From positions 186,001 through 250,000 of the forward strand of contig NZ_QVNQ01000005.1 in NCBI RefSeq assembly GCF_003432485.1: a stretch of 64,000 bases of DNA. The letters run 5' to 3'. The first letter of the stretch is position 1, and each line of letters starts with the position of its first letter. Of the stretch, positions 1 through 10,560 are shown in pieces. The translations under genes and the position numbers were made by a program. Below the pieces are notes generated by a model, which had not been told where the DNA came from, ran no database searches, and saw only the letters and a list, made by a program, of their open reading frames with translations. The stretch comes from Actinomadura spongiicola (GTDB lineage: Bacteria > Actinomycetota > Actinomycetes > Streptosporangiales > Streptosporangiaceae).

Positions 1-1
1 G

Positions 2-535
2 GATCCGGGGAGTGCCCGGGAGGCGATGTCGACGATCGAGGAGGTCGGTCGGACGGCGTTGAGCGAGATGCGGCGGATCGTGGGGGTGCTGCGGACGGAC
101 CGGGACGCGGAGCGGGCGGGGCAGGAGTTGGCGCCGCAGCCGGGCCTGGGGGATCTCGGTGAGCTGCTGGACCACGTCCGGGAGACGGGCCTGTCGGTGC
201 AGCTGTGGATCGAGGGTGAGGCGCGGCCGCCGTCTCCGGGGGTGGACGTGGCGGCGTTCCGGTTGATCCAGGAGGCGTTGACGAACACGCTGAAGCACGC
301 GGGGCCGCAGGCGCGGGCGTGGGTGCGGTTGTACTACGGGGACGGTGATCTGACGGTGGAGATCGAGGACGACGGTCGGGGCACGGCGACGTTCATGGGG
401 GACGACGGCGCCAAGACGGGGCACGGTCTTGTGGGAATGTACGAGCGGGTGGCGCTGTACGGTGGCGAGTTGAAGATCGGGCCGCGGGTGGGCGGCGGGT
501 TCGGTGTGCGGGCGCGTTTCCCGCTGGAGGCGTGA
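2..535 (+). CDS. Sensor histidine kinase, C-terminal part (5' truncated by window edge)
   Basis: The reading frame is open from base 2 and the first visible ATG (26) lies inside a conserved helix, so the gene starts before the window. What remains is the end of the DHp helix (EMRRIVGVLR) followed by a HATPase domain. That domain shows the N-box FRLIQEALTNTLKHA, the G1 box EDDGRGT and the G2 region GHGLVGMYERV. This architecture is typical of the NarL/DesK class (HisKA_3), which autophosphorylates and passes phosphate to a LuxR-type regulator. The regulator at 811 is the obvious partner. An ABC transporter pair follows, a common target of such systems in actinomycetes, but the signal is unknown because the sensor half lies outside the window. 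Confidence 0.93.
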   Translation, partial: DPGSAREAMSTIEEVGRTALSEMRRIVGVLRTDRDAERAGQELAPQPGLGDLGELLDHVRETGLSVQLWIEGEARPPSPGVDVAAFRLIQEALTNTLKHAGPQARAWVRLYYGDGDLTVEIEDDGRGTATFMGDDGAKTGHGLVGMYERVALYGGELKIGPRVGGGFGVRARFPLEA

Positions 536-604
536 GGTGGCCCGCGGATCCGCCGGTCCGGTCGGCGACAACCGGGCGGTGAGCACCGGTCGGCGCGGTC
601 CGGG

Positions 605-640
605 CGTGCATCCGGGCGTGCATCCGGGCGTGCATCCGGG
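605..640. repeat. Three perfect tandem copies of a 12 bp unit
   Basis: CGTGCATCCGGG occurs three times back to back in the gap between the kinase and the response regulator. The unit resembles the consensus of the long degenerate 12 bp array at 12051-12478 (CGTGCGCCCGGT). The rest of the 536-810 gap shows no gene. Confidence 0.9.
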
Positions 641-810
641 CGGAAGTCTGGACGGTGGGATTCGGGCGGTGTGGTCCGGTGGGGCCATAGGGTGGGCTGG
701 AGCGTTGTGAGGCGAGGAGCGGTGACGATGAACGGACCGGCCTGTGACGGGGGGACGTCCCCCCGCGCGTCCCGGAACGGCCCGGTGCGCCGGGCGGACG
801 GGGCGGGACG

Positions 811-1491
811 ATGACGACGGTGCGGGTGCTGCTCGTCGACGACCAGCCGTTGCTGCGGACGGGGTTCCGGCTCATCCTGGAGGCGGAGCCGGACATCGCG
901 GTGGTGGGTGAGGCCGGGGACGGCGCGGCGGCGGTGGAGATGACGCGGTCGTTGCTGCCGGACGTGGTGTTGATGGACATCCGGATGCCGGGCGTGGACG
1001 GGATCGAGGCGACCCGCCGGATCATCCGGGAGGGCGCGGCGTCGCACGATCCGCGGGTGCTGATCCTGACGACGTTCGACCTGGACGAGTACGTGATCGA
1101 GGCGGTGCGGGCGGGGGCGAGCGGGTTCCTGTTGAAGGACTCGCCGCCGGAGGACCTCGTCCAGGCGATCCGGATCGTGGCGGCGGGGGACGCGATCGTG
1201 GCGCCGTCGGTGACGCGGCGGTTGCTGGACCGGTTCGCGACGCGGCTGCCGGCGGTGCGTGACCAGCAGCCGCCCCCGGGGCTGGACACGTTGACCGAGC
1301 GGGAGCGTGAGGTTCTGGCGCATGTGGCGCGGGGCCAGTCGAACGCGGAGATCGCGGCGGAGCTCGTGGTGAGTGAGACGACCGTGAAGACGCATGTGGG
1401 GAACGTGCTGGCGAAGCTGGGGTTGCGGGACCGGGTGCAGGCGGTCGTGTACGCGTACGAGACGGGTTTGAGCAGGCCGGGCCAGAGCTGA
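811..1491 (+). CDS. Two-component response regulator, NarL/FixJ family
   Basis: This 226-residue protein has a receiver domain (about 1-120) with the acidic pair DDQ, phospho-acceptor Asp in VLMDIRMPG, and the conserved Thr and Lys (LTTF, LLKDS). A LuxR-type helix-turn-helix follows (about 155-215: LTEREREVLAHVARG, then VSETTVKTHVGNVLAKL). It is the full usual length for the family. It lies 275 bases after the kinase in the same direction. It probably controls the ABC transporter at 1872, which is inferred from adjacency. The ATG at 811 is preceded by a GC-rich, weak ribosome site. Confidence 0.95.
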   Translation: MTTVRVLLVDDQPLLRTGFRLILEAEPDIAVVGEAGDGAAAVEMTRSLLPDVVLMDIRMPGVDGIEATRRIIREGAASHDPRVLILTTFDLDEYVIEAVRAGASGFLLKDSPPEDLVQAIRIVAAGDAIVAPSVTRRLLDRFATRLPAVRDQQPPPGLDTLTEREREVLAHVARGQSNAEIAAELVVSETTVKTHVGNVLAKLGLRDRVQAVVYAYETGLSRPGQS

Positions 1492-1572
1492 CCGGCGGCG
1501 CCGCCTGACAACGTCCCCTCGCCGCCCCCCTCTGCTGCCCCTTGCTGCCCGTCGTTGTCTTCGTGTTGGCGG

Positions 1573-1610
1573 GCGCCGGGGTCTCAGGGATGTCCCTGAG
1601 ACCCCGGCGC
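1573..1610 (+). terminator. Strong hairpin terminator after the response regulator
   Basis: An 18 bp perfect inverted repeat (arms 1573-1590 and 1593-1610) with a 2-base centre lies 80 bases past the regulator stop. There is no T run, as is common in actinomycetes. The remaining 1611-1871 region carries no gene and must hold the promoter of the ABC operon. I could not single out convincing -35/-10 boxes there. Confidence 0.8.
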
Positions 1611-1871
1611 TCGTGTCGGTGCTGGTGAGCGGCGCCGCGCCGGGCCGCGGGGGCGGGTCCGGCCCCTGAGACACCCCTGTCTTTCGGTGGGCGGGACTAC
1701 TCCGCTGGTACGACCGGTGACAGGTCGCTCCTGCTACGGGTGGACGGGCGATTCGGTTCCTGGGGGTCATCTCAGGAGATCTTCGGGCTCCTAGTGTTTT
1801 GAAGGTCGGATCGCCGGGGGCTCGGCGCGGTCTCGACGCGAATTTCCGCTCACTACACATGGGAGTTTCAC

Positions 1872-2750
1872 GTGACGAACACCGCCCCGTCGACCGCCGG
1901 CGCGCCGACCGCGCCCGGGGCGGGCGACTTCGCCGCACGGACCGTGAAGATCGCGAAGGTGTACGGGCGTGGCGACGCCCGGGTCGTCGCGCTCGACGGG
2001 GTCACGGTCGGCATTCCCCGCGGCCGGTTCACCGCGATCATGGGTCCGTCCGGGTCGGGGAAGTCGACCCTGATGCACTGCATGGCGGGCCTGGACTCGG
2101 TGGACTCCGGAGAGGTCTTCATCGGTGACACCGAGCTGACGCGGTTGAAGGACAAGCAGCTGACGCGGTTGCGGCGCGACAAGGTCGGGTTCATCTTCCA
2201 GGCGTTCAACCTGGTGCCGACGCTGACGGCGTTGGAGAACATCACGCTGCCGATGGACATCGCGGGCCGCAGGCCGGAGAAGGAGTGGCTGGACGCGGTG
2301 GTCGACACGGTGGGGTTGCGGCCGCGGTTGAAGCACCGTCCGACGGAGTTGTCGGGTGGGCAGCAGCAGCGGGTGGCGTGCGCGCGGGCGCTCGCCGCCC
2401 GCCCGGAGATCATCTTCGCGGACGAGCCGACGGGGAACCTGGACTCGCGGTCCGGCGCGGAGGTGCTGGGGTTCCTGCGGGACTCGGTGCGGCGGATGGG
2501 GCAGACGATCGTGATGGTGACGCATGACCCGTCCGCGGCGGCGTACGCCGACCAGGTGCTGTTCCTGACGGACGGGCAGATCGTCGACACGATGGTGGGG
2601 CCGACGGCGGAGCGGGTCCTGGAGCGGATGAAGGGCTTCGAGACGGGCGGTGGGCGCGCTTCGATGCCCGCCGCCGACGGCCGGTCCGGTGTCGGGCCGG
2701 CCACCGCGGGCGCGCACCCCGAACAGGGGCCGGGGGTCGCGGCGCGATGA
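1872..2750 (+). CDS. ABC transporter ATP-binding protein (MacB/LolD type)
   Basis: This 292-residue nucleotide-binding subunit shows Walker A GPSGSGKST, signature LSGGQQQRVACARAL, Walker B IIFADEPTG and the H-loop histidine in VTHD. The YGRGDARVVALDGVTV start is typical of the family that partners with FtsX-like permeases. The C-terminal 50 residues are a Gly/Ala/Pro-rich tail with no known domain. The GTG start at 1872 is supported by GGGAG six bases upstream. The stop overlaps the next start (ATGA). Such pairs work as mechanotransmission or lipoprotein/peptide efflux complexes at the membrane. The substrate is unknown. Confidence 0.95.
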   Translation: MTNTAPSTAGAPTAPGAGDFAARTVKIAKVYGRGDARVVALDGVTVGIPRGRFTAIMGPSGSGKSTLMHCMAGLDSVDSGEVFIGDTELTRLKDKQLTRLRRDKVGFIFQAFNLVPTLTALENITLPMDIAGRRPEKEWLDAVVDTVGLRPRLKHRPTELSGGQQQRVACARALAARPEIIFADEPTGNLDSRSGAEVLGFLRDSVRRMGQTIVMVTHDPSAAAYADQVLFLTDGQIVDTMVGPTAERVLERMKGFETGGGRASMPAADGRSGVGPATAGAHPEQGPGVAAR

Positions 2751-5248
2751 TGGGCAAGGTGACGCTCCGCAACCTCGCGGCGCACAAGATCAGGCTGGTG
2801 TTGACGGCCGTGTCGGTGATCCTCGGTGTGGCGTTCGTGGCCGGGACGTTGATCTTCACCGACAGTATGAACAAGCAGTTCGACGAGCTGTTCAGCCGGG
2901 TCGGCGTGAACGTGGCCGTGGACGTGCGGGCCGAGAAGATCGTGGACGGCGACGACGACGGGATGGCGGCGCAGCCGGTGCCGGAGTCGCTCCTGGCGAC
3001 GCTGCGGGGCGTTGAGGGGGTGAAGAACCCGACGGGGAACGTCAATGGGTACGCGGCGGTCGTCGGCAAGGACGGAAAGGTCATCGGCACCCCGCAGAAC
3101 GGGCCGCCGCAGCTCGGGGTGAACTGGACCGGCGGCGAGTCGTACGACCTGGCGTCGGGCCGGGCGCCGCAGGGGCCGGGTGAGGTCGTCGTGGATCAGC
3201 GGACCGCCGAGAAGGGCGACCTGTCCGTCGGGGACACGGTGCGGGTCCTCACGCAGGGGCCGCCGCAGCGGATGCGGATCGTGGGGTTGGCCGACGCGGG
3301 GAACCTGATGGGCGCGACGCTCACGGCGTTCGACACCCCGACGGCGCAGCGGCTGATGCTCAGGCCCGGCTACTTCAGCGACATCGAGATGGCGTCGTCG
3401 GGGCCGTCGCAGGCGGAGCTGCGCGACCGGGTCGCGAAGGTGCTGCCGGACGGGTTGGAGGCCGTGACCGGGGAGAAGCTGCGGGAGGAGGCCAAGAGCG
3501 ACATCGCCGCGATGATGAACTTCTTCCGGACGTTCCTGCTCGTGTTCGCGCTGATCTCGATCTTCGTCGGGGCGTTCATCATCTTCAACACGTTCTCGAT
3601 GCTGGTGGCGCAGCGGACCCGGGAGCTGGCGCTGCTGCGGGCGGTCGGCGCGGCCCGCGCTCAGGTGACGCGGGCGGTGATCGGTGAGGCCGTCGCGGTC
3701 GGGATCGTGGGGTCCACGCTCGGGCTGCTGGTCGGGGCGGGTCTGGCGACGATGTTGCAGTCGCAGGTCGGTGACGCGGGCGACGGCGGGTTGACGTTCA
3801 CGGTGACGCCGGTGATCTGGTCGTACGTGGTCGGGGTCGTCGTGACGGTCGTGTCGGCGTACTTCCCGGCGCGGCGGGCCGCGAAGATCCCGCCGGTGGC
3901 GGCGATGCGGGACGATGTGGCGTTGCCGCAGCGGTCGATGCGGATCCGGGTGGCGCTCGGGTCGCTGCTGACGCTCGTCGGCGCGGCGCTCATCGGTGTC
4001 GGGCTCACCGCCGACGGCGGCAACGCCGTGGTGCCGGTGGGGGCGGGCGCGTTCGCGGTGTTCATCGGTGTCGCGATGCTCGCCCCGGTGATCAGTGTGC
4101 CGGTGCTGCGGGTGCTGGGCGCGCCCGCAGCGCGGCTGCTGGGGTCGCCGGGCCGGTTGGCCAGGCAGAACGCGCTGCGCAACCCGCGCCGGACCGCGGC
4201 GACCGCCGCCGCGTTGATGATCGGCCTGGCGTTGATCACGACGGTGAACGTGTTGGGCGCGACGATGCGGGCGTCGGTCGACGACCAGATCGACTCCCAG
4301 TTCGGCGCGGACTACCTGGTGTCGTCGCAGGGCGCGGCCGGCGTCGCGGCCGGTGTCGAGCGGAAGGTGAAGGCGGTGCCGGGGGTGGCGTCGGCGTCCA
4401 CGGTGTACCAGGGCGACGCCAAGATCGCCGGGAAGAAGGCGCCGTATGTGTCCGGTGACGCCGCCGTGATCGCCAAGGCCGCCAAACTGAAGATCGTTTC
4501 GGGTGGTACGGCGATCGGCCCGGCCGGGATCATGGTGGACGAGGACTCCGCGAAGAAGAACGGCTGGAAGGTCGGCTCGGCGGTGCCGGTGACGTTCACC
4601 GACGGGAAGACCGAACGGCTGACGGTGGCGGGCGTGTTCGCCAAGAGCGACCTGATCGGCAGCAGGCTGGTCTCCCAGCAGGCGTACCTGCGGCACACGG
4701 TCAACCCGACCGTGGACGCGATCCTGGTGGACGCGGCGGCGGACAACCCCGCGTCGCGGTCGGCGCTCCAGACGGCGCTGTCGGACCACCCGGACCTTGA
4801 GGTGCTCGACCAGGCGGCGTTGAAGGAGGACGTCCGCAAGGAGGTCGACGGGTTCGTGACGTTCCTGACGATCCTGCTGGTCATGTCGGTGATCATCGCG
4901 GCGGTCGGGGTGGTCAACACGCTGGCGTTGTCGGTGATCGAACGGACCCGGGAGATCGGGCTGCTGCGCGCGATCGGGATCTCCCGCCGGCAGCTGCGCC
5001 GCATGATCCGCCTGGAGTCCATCATGATCGCGTTGTTCGGGGCGGTGCTCGGCGTCACGATCGGGGTGGCGTTCGGCGCGGCGTTGCAGAACGCGCTGGC
5101 CGACAAGGGCCTCGGGGTCCTCGCCGTCCCGTACGGGACGATCGGCGTGTACCTGGTGGTCGCCGCGGTGATCGGTGTGCTGGCCGCGCTGTGGCCGGCG
5201 TGGCGGGCGGGACGCATGGACGTCCTGAAGGCCATCGCCACCGAATAG
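2747..5248 (+). CDS. FtsX-like ABC transporter permease
   Basis: This 833-residue membrane protein has a first transmembrane helix near residues 18-38 and a large extracytoplasmic MacB-type domain. It then has an FtsX core (LLVFALISIFVGAFIIFNTF and following helices), a second extracellular domain, and a second FtsX core near the C terminus (LLVMSVIIAAVGVVNTLAL). Both cores carry the coupling motif (A/E)RTRE(L/I)(A/G)LLRA(V/I)G that contacts the ATPase. The start overlaps the ATPase stop by four bases, so the two are co-translated. This duplicated layout is standard for actinobacterial FtsX-like transporters that act under two-component control. Confidence 0.95.
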   Translation: MMGKVTLRNLAAHKIRLVLTAVSVILGVAFVAGTLIFTDSMNKQFDELFSRVGVNVAVDVRAEKIVDGDDDGMAAQPVPESLLATLRGVEGVKNPTGNVNGYAAVVGKDGKVIGTPQNGPPQLGVNWTGGESYDLASGRAPQGPGEVVVDQRTAEKGDLSVGDTVRVLTQGPPQRMRIVGLADAGNLMGATLTAFDTPTAQRLMLRPGYFSDIEMASSGPSQAELRDRVAKVLPDGLEAVTGEKLREEAKSDIAAMMNFFRTFLLVFALISIFVGAFIIFNTFSMLVAQRTRELALLRAVGAARAQVTRAVIGEAVAVGIVGSTLGLLVGAGLATMLQSQVGDAGDGGLTFTVTPVIWSYVVGVVVTVVSAYFPARRAAKIPPVAAMRDDVALPQRSMRIRVALGSLLTLVGAALIGVGLTADGGNAVVPVGAGAFAVFIGVAMLAPVISVPVLRVLGAPAARLLGSPGRLARQNALRNPRRTAATAAALMIGLALITTVNVLGATMRASVDDQIDSQFGADYLVSSQGAAGVAAGVERKVKAVPGVASASTVYQGDAKIAGKKAPYVSGDAAVIAKAAKLKIVSGGTAIGPAGIMVDEDSAKKNGWKVGSAVPVTFTDGKTERLTVAGVFAKSDLIGSRLVSQQAYLRHTVNPTVDAILVDAAADNPASRSALQTALSDHPDLEVLDQAALKEDVRKEVDGFVTFLTILLVMSVIIAAVGVVNTLALSVIERTREIGLLRAIGISRRQLRRMIRLESIMIALFGAVLGVTIGVAFGAALQNALADKGLGVLAVPYGTIGVYLVVAAVIGVLAALWPAWRAGRMDVLKAIATE

Positions 5249-5321
5249 CACGGCACGGAGGCGCCACGAGAGACCGGCACGGGAGCGGTAGGGGACCGCC
5301 ACGGGAACCGGGCGCCGACAC

Positions 5322-5359
5322 GAAGACCCGGCCCTCTCGGACGAGGGGGCCGGGTCTTC
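5322..5359. terminator. Bidirectional terminator between convergent operons
   Basis: GAAGACCCGGCCC (5322-5334) pairs perfectly with 5347-5359, and the stem continues inward to a four-base loop. It lies between the FtsX stop (5248) and the leftward dppF-like stop (5437), so it can serve both strands. Confidence 0.88.
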
Positions 5360-5436
5360 GCCGCGCACGGGGCACCGCGACCGGCGCCGGGGAAGGAGGC
5401 ACCGGGAGGGAGGCGCCGCGAGAGGCGCCGGGGCGG

Positions 5437-6540
5437 TTACTCCGCGGGTTCGGGGTCGTCGGCCGGTGCCGCGGCCGGGGCCACGGCGGCCTTGGCGACC
5501 GCGTCGGTCGCGCTGACCGTCGTGTTCTCCGGGAAGTGGCAGGCGGCCTGGTGGCCTGGGCTGAGCTCCACCAGCGGCGGCTCGACCTGCTTGCAGATGT
5601 CCTGCGCCTTCCAGCAGCGGGTGTGGAACCGGCAGGCGGGCGGCGGGTCCAGCGGGCTCGGCACGTCGCCCTGCAACCGGATCCGCTGCCGCTCACCGCG
5701 CTGCGACGGGTCCGGGATCGGCACCGCCGACAGCAACGCGTTGGTGTAGGGGTGCATGGGCCGTTCGTACAGGTCCGACCGGTCCGCGATCTCGACGATC
5801 TTGCCGAGGTACATGACGGCGACGCGGTCGGAGATGTGCCGCACCACCGACAGGTCGTGCGCGATCACCACGTAGGTGAGGTCGAGTTCGTCCTGCAGGT
5901 CCTCCAGCAGGTTCACGACCTGCGCCTGCACCGACACGTCCAGCGCGGACACCGGTTCGTCCGCGACGATCAGTTTCGGTTTCAGGGCGAGGGTGCGGGC
6001 GATGCCGATGCGCTGCCGCTGCCCGCCGGAGAACTCGTGCGGGTACCGGTTGTAGTGCTCGGGGCTGAGGCCGACGAGTTCCAGGATCTCCTGGACGGCC
6101 TTCTTCACGCCCTGCTTGGCCTCGATGTTCTGGAGCCGGAACGGGGCCCCGACGATCGCGCCGACCGTCTTGCGTGGGTTCAGCGACGAGTACGGATCCT
6201 GGAAGATCATCTGTAGGTCGCGGCGGAGGGGCCGCAGGCGCGCCTGCGACATCTTCGTGATGTCCCGCCCCTCGAAGGTGATCTTTCCGAAGCTCGGTTC
6301 CAGCAGCCGCATGATCATCCGGCCGGTGGTGGACTTGCCGCAGCCCGACTCCCCCACCAGCCCGAGCGTCTCGCCCTTGCGGACGGAGAACGACACCCCG
6401 TCGACGGCCTTGACCGCCGCGACCTGCCTGCGCAGCAGCCCCGCGGTGACGGGGAAGTGCTTGCCGAGGCCCTCGACCTCCAGCAGCGGCTCGCCCGCGG
6501 GACGGGTCCCGCCCGCCGGGGTCTTCGATGTGCTCACCAC
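5437..6540 (-). CDS. Oligopeptide/dipeptide ABC transporter ATP-binding protein (DppF/OppF type)
   Basis: This 367-residue protein has Walker A GESGCGKST, signature FSGGQRQRIGIARTL, Walker B LIVADEPVSALD and the C-terminal oligopeptide/dipeptide extension with Cys residues (CRFHTRCWKAQDIC). An Ala/Pro-rich tail ends it. I chose the GTG at 6540 (GTG at 6537 is an equally close alternative). An AGGTGGG lies upstream, and the start sits just beyond the stop of the preceding ATPase gene. It is the last gene of the leftward operon permease-binding protein-permease-ATPase-ATPase. Confidence 0.93.
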   Translation of the reverse strand: MVSTSKTPAGGTRPAGEPLLEVEGLGKHFPVTAGLLRRQVAAVKAVDGVSFSVRKGETLGLVGESGCGKSTTGRMIMRLLEPSFGKITFEGRDITKMSQARLRPLRRDLQMIFQDPYSSLNPRKTVGAIVGAPFRLQNIEAKQGVKKAVQEILELVGLSPEHYNRYPHEFSGGQRQRIGIARTLALKPKLIVADEPVSALDVSVQAQVVNLLEDLQDELDLTYVVIAHDLSVVRHISDRVAVMYLGKIVEIADRSDLYERPMHPYTNALLSAVPIPDPSQRGERQRIRLQGDVPSPLDPPPACRFHTRCWKAQDICKQVEPPLVELSPGHQAACHFPENTTVSATDAVAKAAVAPAAAPADDPEPAE

Positions 6541-6563
6541 AGTCTCGTTCCCACCTGTGCTCG

Positions 6564-7630
6564 TCACAGCTTCGGCCGGATCTCGTCGGCCCAGATCTCC
6601 CGCCGCCTGTCCAGAGGCAGGTGGCACGCCGCCTTGTGGCCCGGTTCGACCTCGACCAGCTCCGGTCGTTCGGTCGTGCTCTTGTCGCCGTTCAGGTCCG
6701 CGTACGGGCAGCGTGGATGGAACGCGCACCCGGACGGCACGTTGATCAGGCTCGGCGGCGACCCCTCGATCGGCAGCAGCCGCTCGGAACGCTCCCGGTC
6801 CAGCCGTGGCATCGACCCGAGCAGCCCCCACGTGTAGGGGTGCAGTGGCCGGTGGAACGCGTCGTCGACCGAGGCGTACTCGACGCAGCGGCCCGCGTAC
6901 ATCACCAGGATGTCGTCCGACAGTTCCGCGACCACCCCGAGATCGTGGGTGATCATGATGACGGCGGAGTTGAACTCCTCCTGCAGGTCGCTGATCAGGT
7001 CGAGGATCTGCGCCTGGACGGTCACGTCCAGCGCGGTCGTCGGCTCGTCGGCGATGAGCAGCTCCGGGTCGCACGACAACGCCATCGCGATCATCGCGCG
7101 TTGCCGCATGCCGCCGGAGAACTGGTGCGGGTAGTCGTCGACCCGCCGGTCCGGTTTCGGGATGCCGACCTTGCCGAGCATGTCGACGGCGTGCTTGCGG
7201 GCGACCTGCTTGGAGACGTCGTTGTGCACCCGGTACGCCTCGATGATCTGCTGGCCGACCGTGTAGAACGGGTGCATCGCCGACAGCGGATCCTGGAAGA
7301 TCATCGCCATGTCGCGGCCGCGGAGGCGGCGGACCTCCGCCTCGGAGGACCCGACGAGCTCCTTGCCGTTCAGCCAGATCTCGCCGGACACGTTGGCGTT
7401 GCGCCTGTTGTGCAGGCCGAGGATGCCGAGGCTCGTGACGCTCTTGCCGGAGCCGGACTCGCCGACGATGCCGAGGGTGCGGCCGCGTTCCAGCTGGAAC
7501 GTCAGGCCGTCCACCGACCTGACCAGGCCGTCGTCCGTCGGGAAGTGGATCTTCAGGTCGCGGACCTCGAGGAACGCCGTGGGAGCGTCGCCGGTGCCCG
7601 CGGTCTGCGCGGTGGGCGCGGTGCCGGTCA

Positions 7631-7631
<1 letters not shown>
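6564..7631 (-). CDS. Oligopeptide/dipeptide ABC transporter ATP-binding protein (DppD/OppD type)
   Basis: This 355-residue protein shows Walker A GESGSGKS, signature FSGGMRQRAMIAMAL, Walker B LLIADEPTTALD and the C-terminal Cys-containing oligopeptide domain (CAFHPRCPYAD). Its ATG shares one base with the stop of the upstream permease gene (TGATG), indicating coupled translation. It should form the heterodimeric ATPase with the product of 5437-6540. Confidence 0.94.
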
Positions 7632-8659
<1,028 letters not shown>

Positions 8660-8748
8660 CCGCCGGCGGGGCGGGCCTGTGGGCCCGGCCCCGGCCGGCG
8701 GGCGTCGCCTTCACCTGCCTTCAGAGGGACGCATGGACGAGCGGACTG

Positions 8749-10515
8749 TTACTCCACGCCCATGTTGAGGTAGTCGTACATTCCGCCGTAGGAGTAGGTG
8801 ATCCCCACGTTGGTGACGCGCTTCGGCCGGTACATCAGCGCCTTGGCGTACACCAGCGGGACCTCCGCGGCCGACTGCATGACCATCTTGTCGATCTCGC
8901 CGTAGGTCTTCAGGCGGGCGGCCTCGTCCGGGTTGGCGATGGCGTCGTCCAACGCCTTGTTGATCTTCGGGTCGTCGAGCTCGGCGAGGTTGTTACCACC
9001 GGACGGCTTGATCGCGTCACCGTCGATGATCTGCGACAGGAAGCCGTAGCCGGTGGGCCAGTCCGCCGCCCACGCCATGATCATCATGCCGATGCCGTTG
9101 TCGTGGACGTACTTCGGCACGCCGACGTACTTGGTGAAGTAGTCACCGGCCGGATACTGCACGATGTCGGTCCTGATGCCGACCTTGGCGAGGCTCTGCT
9201 GGATCGCCTGGGCCATCGCCACCTCCTTCGGCCGGTCGGACCGGGCCGAGAGCTTGGTGGTGAAGCCGTTCGGCTGACCGCACGCCTGCAGCTCCTGCTT
9301 GGCCTTCGCGAGGGTGGCCTGGTCGAGACCGCCGCCCTCGGCCTGCTTCTGCGGGTACAGGTCGAACTTGGTGTAACCGGCGACCGTCGGCGGCAGCACC
9401 GTGGTCGCGACGTCACCACCGGCCAGCGGGCCGCCGTAGGCGGTCTGCGCGGCGACCTTGTCGGTCGCGTACTGCACCGCCATCCGGCAGTGGACGTTGT
9501 CGAGCGGCTTGACGTTCACGTTCAGCGACATGAACCGCAGGAACCCCTGGACCGGGTTGTCGACGTACGGCTTCTGGTCGTCGGCCAGCACCTTCGGCTG
9601 CGTGCCGGACTGCACGCCGACGCCCGCCATGTCCACGTCCAGCGAACCCGCGAGGAGCCGCTGGTCGATGTCGTCGCCGTTCTGCTTCAGCTGCACCTCG
9701 ATCTTGTCGGGCAGCGCCTTGCGGAGCGGGTCGGTGCTCTGGTTCCAGTGCGGGTTGCGCGACAGCGACATCGACTTGCCGCGGGCGTAGCTGTCGACCT
9801 TGTACGGGCCGGTGGACGCGATCGTGGTCTCGTACTTCAGGCCGGTGTCCTTGGCCTTCGGCACGGGCATCGTCTGCGACATCGCGACCAGGTAGTCGAA
9901 CTCCTGGAACGCCGTGTTCAAGTGGAAGATGATCGTCTGGTCGTCGGGGGTCTCGATGGACTTCAGGCCCTCGTCGCCCTTGTCCTTGTACGGCCCCGGG
10001 TACGCCGGCTTGTTGTCGACAAGGTACGCCTTGAAGTACTTGGGTCCGTTCTGCAGCTCGGCGCTGTAGTTACTGCGCTCCACCGCGTACTTCACGTCCT
10101 TGGACGTGACGGTGGTGCCGTCGTCGTACTTCACGCCGGTGCGCAGCTTGTACGTCCAGGTCTTGCCGCCGTCGCTGGCCTGGCCGAGGTCGGTCGCCAG
10201 GTCCGGGACGACCTTCAGGCTGGCGTCGCCCGCGGCGGGCGCGAACGTGGTCAGGCCACGGCCGTACAGTCGCGAGAAGTTCTGGGAGAACGCGTAGTAG
10301 GTGTTGCCGGGGTCGGGCGAGTCCCAGTCGTCGGAATGACCGAACTTGAGCGTGCCGCCCTTCTTGTCTGACTTGTTGACCTGCTCCTTGACACCGGCGT
10401 TGAAGCCGGGGCCGCTTCCGGTGTCGCCGGAGTCGTCACCGCCACCACAGGCGGCGAGCGTCGCGGCCGCGACCACGCCGGCCGCGAGGACCGCGATCGG
10501 TCTCATCTTGTTCAT
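8749..10515 (-). CDS. Extracellular solute-binding lipoprotein, family 5 (DppA/OppA type)
   Basis: This 588-residue protein starts with a lipoprotein signal: a basic start, a hydrophobic stretch and the lipobox LAAC, followed by a Gly/Asp-rich linker. The mature domain is SBP_bac_5 (GGTLKFGHSDDWDSPDPG and the following clamshell). The ATG at 10515 is preferred over an in-frame GTG at 10527, because the GAAGGGG ribosome site abuts the GTG but is 11 bases from the ATG. Family 5 proteins bind peptides, but also nickel, cellobiose and chitin oligosaccharides, so the ligand is open. It is placed between the two permease genes of its operon. Confidence 0.93.
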   Translation of the reverse strand: MNKMRPIAVLAAGVVAAATLAACGGGDDSGDTGSGPGFNAGVKEQVNKSDKKGGTLKFGHSDDWDSPDPGNTYYAFSQNFSRLYGRGLTTFAPAAGDASLKVVPDLATDLGQASDGGKTWTYKLRTGVKYDDGTTVTSKDVKYAVERSNYSAELQNGPKYFKAYLVDNKPAYPGPYKDKGDEGLKSIETPDDQTIIFHLNTAFQEFDYLVAMSQTMPVPKAKDTGLKYETTIASTGPYKVDSYARGKSMSLSRNPHWNQSTDPLRKALPDKIEVQLKQNGDDIDQRLLAGSLDVDMAGVGVQSGTQPKVLADDQKPYVDNPVQGFLRFMSLNVNVKPLDNVHCRMAVQYATDKVAAQTAYGGPLAGGDVATTVLPPTVAGYTKFDLYPQKQAEGGGLDQATLAKAKQELQACGQPNGFTTKLSARSDRPKEVAMAQAIQQSLAKVGIRTDIVQYPAGDYFTKYVGVPKYVHDNGIGMMIMAWAADWPTGYGFLSQIIDGDAIKPSGGNNLAELDDPKINKALDDAIANPDEAARLKTYGEIDKMVMQSAAEVPLVYAKALMYRPKRVTNVGITYSYGGMYDYLNMGVE

Positions 10516-10560
10516 GTGCAGGCGCACCCCTTCAAATAGACGGGTCGAAAGAGACCCGAG

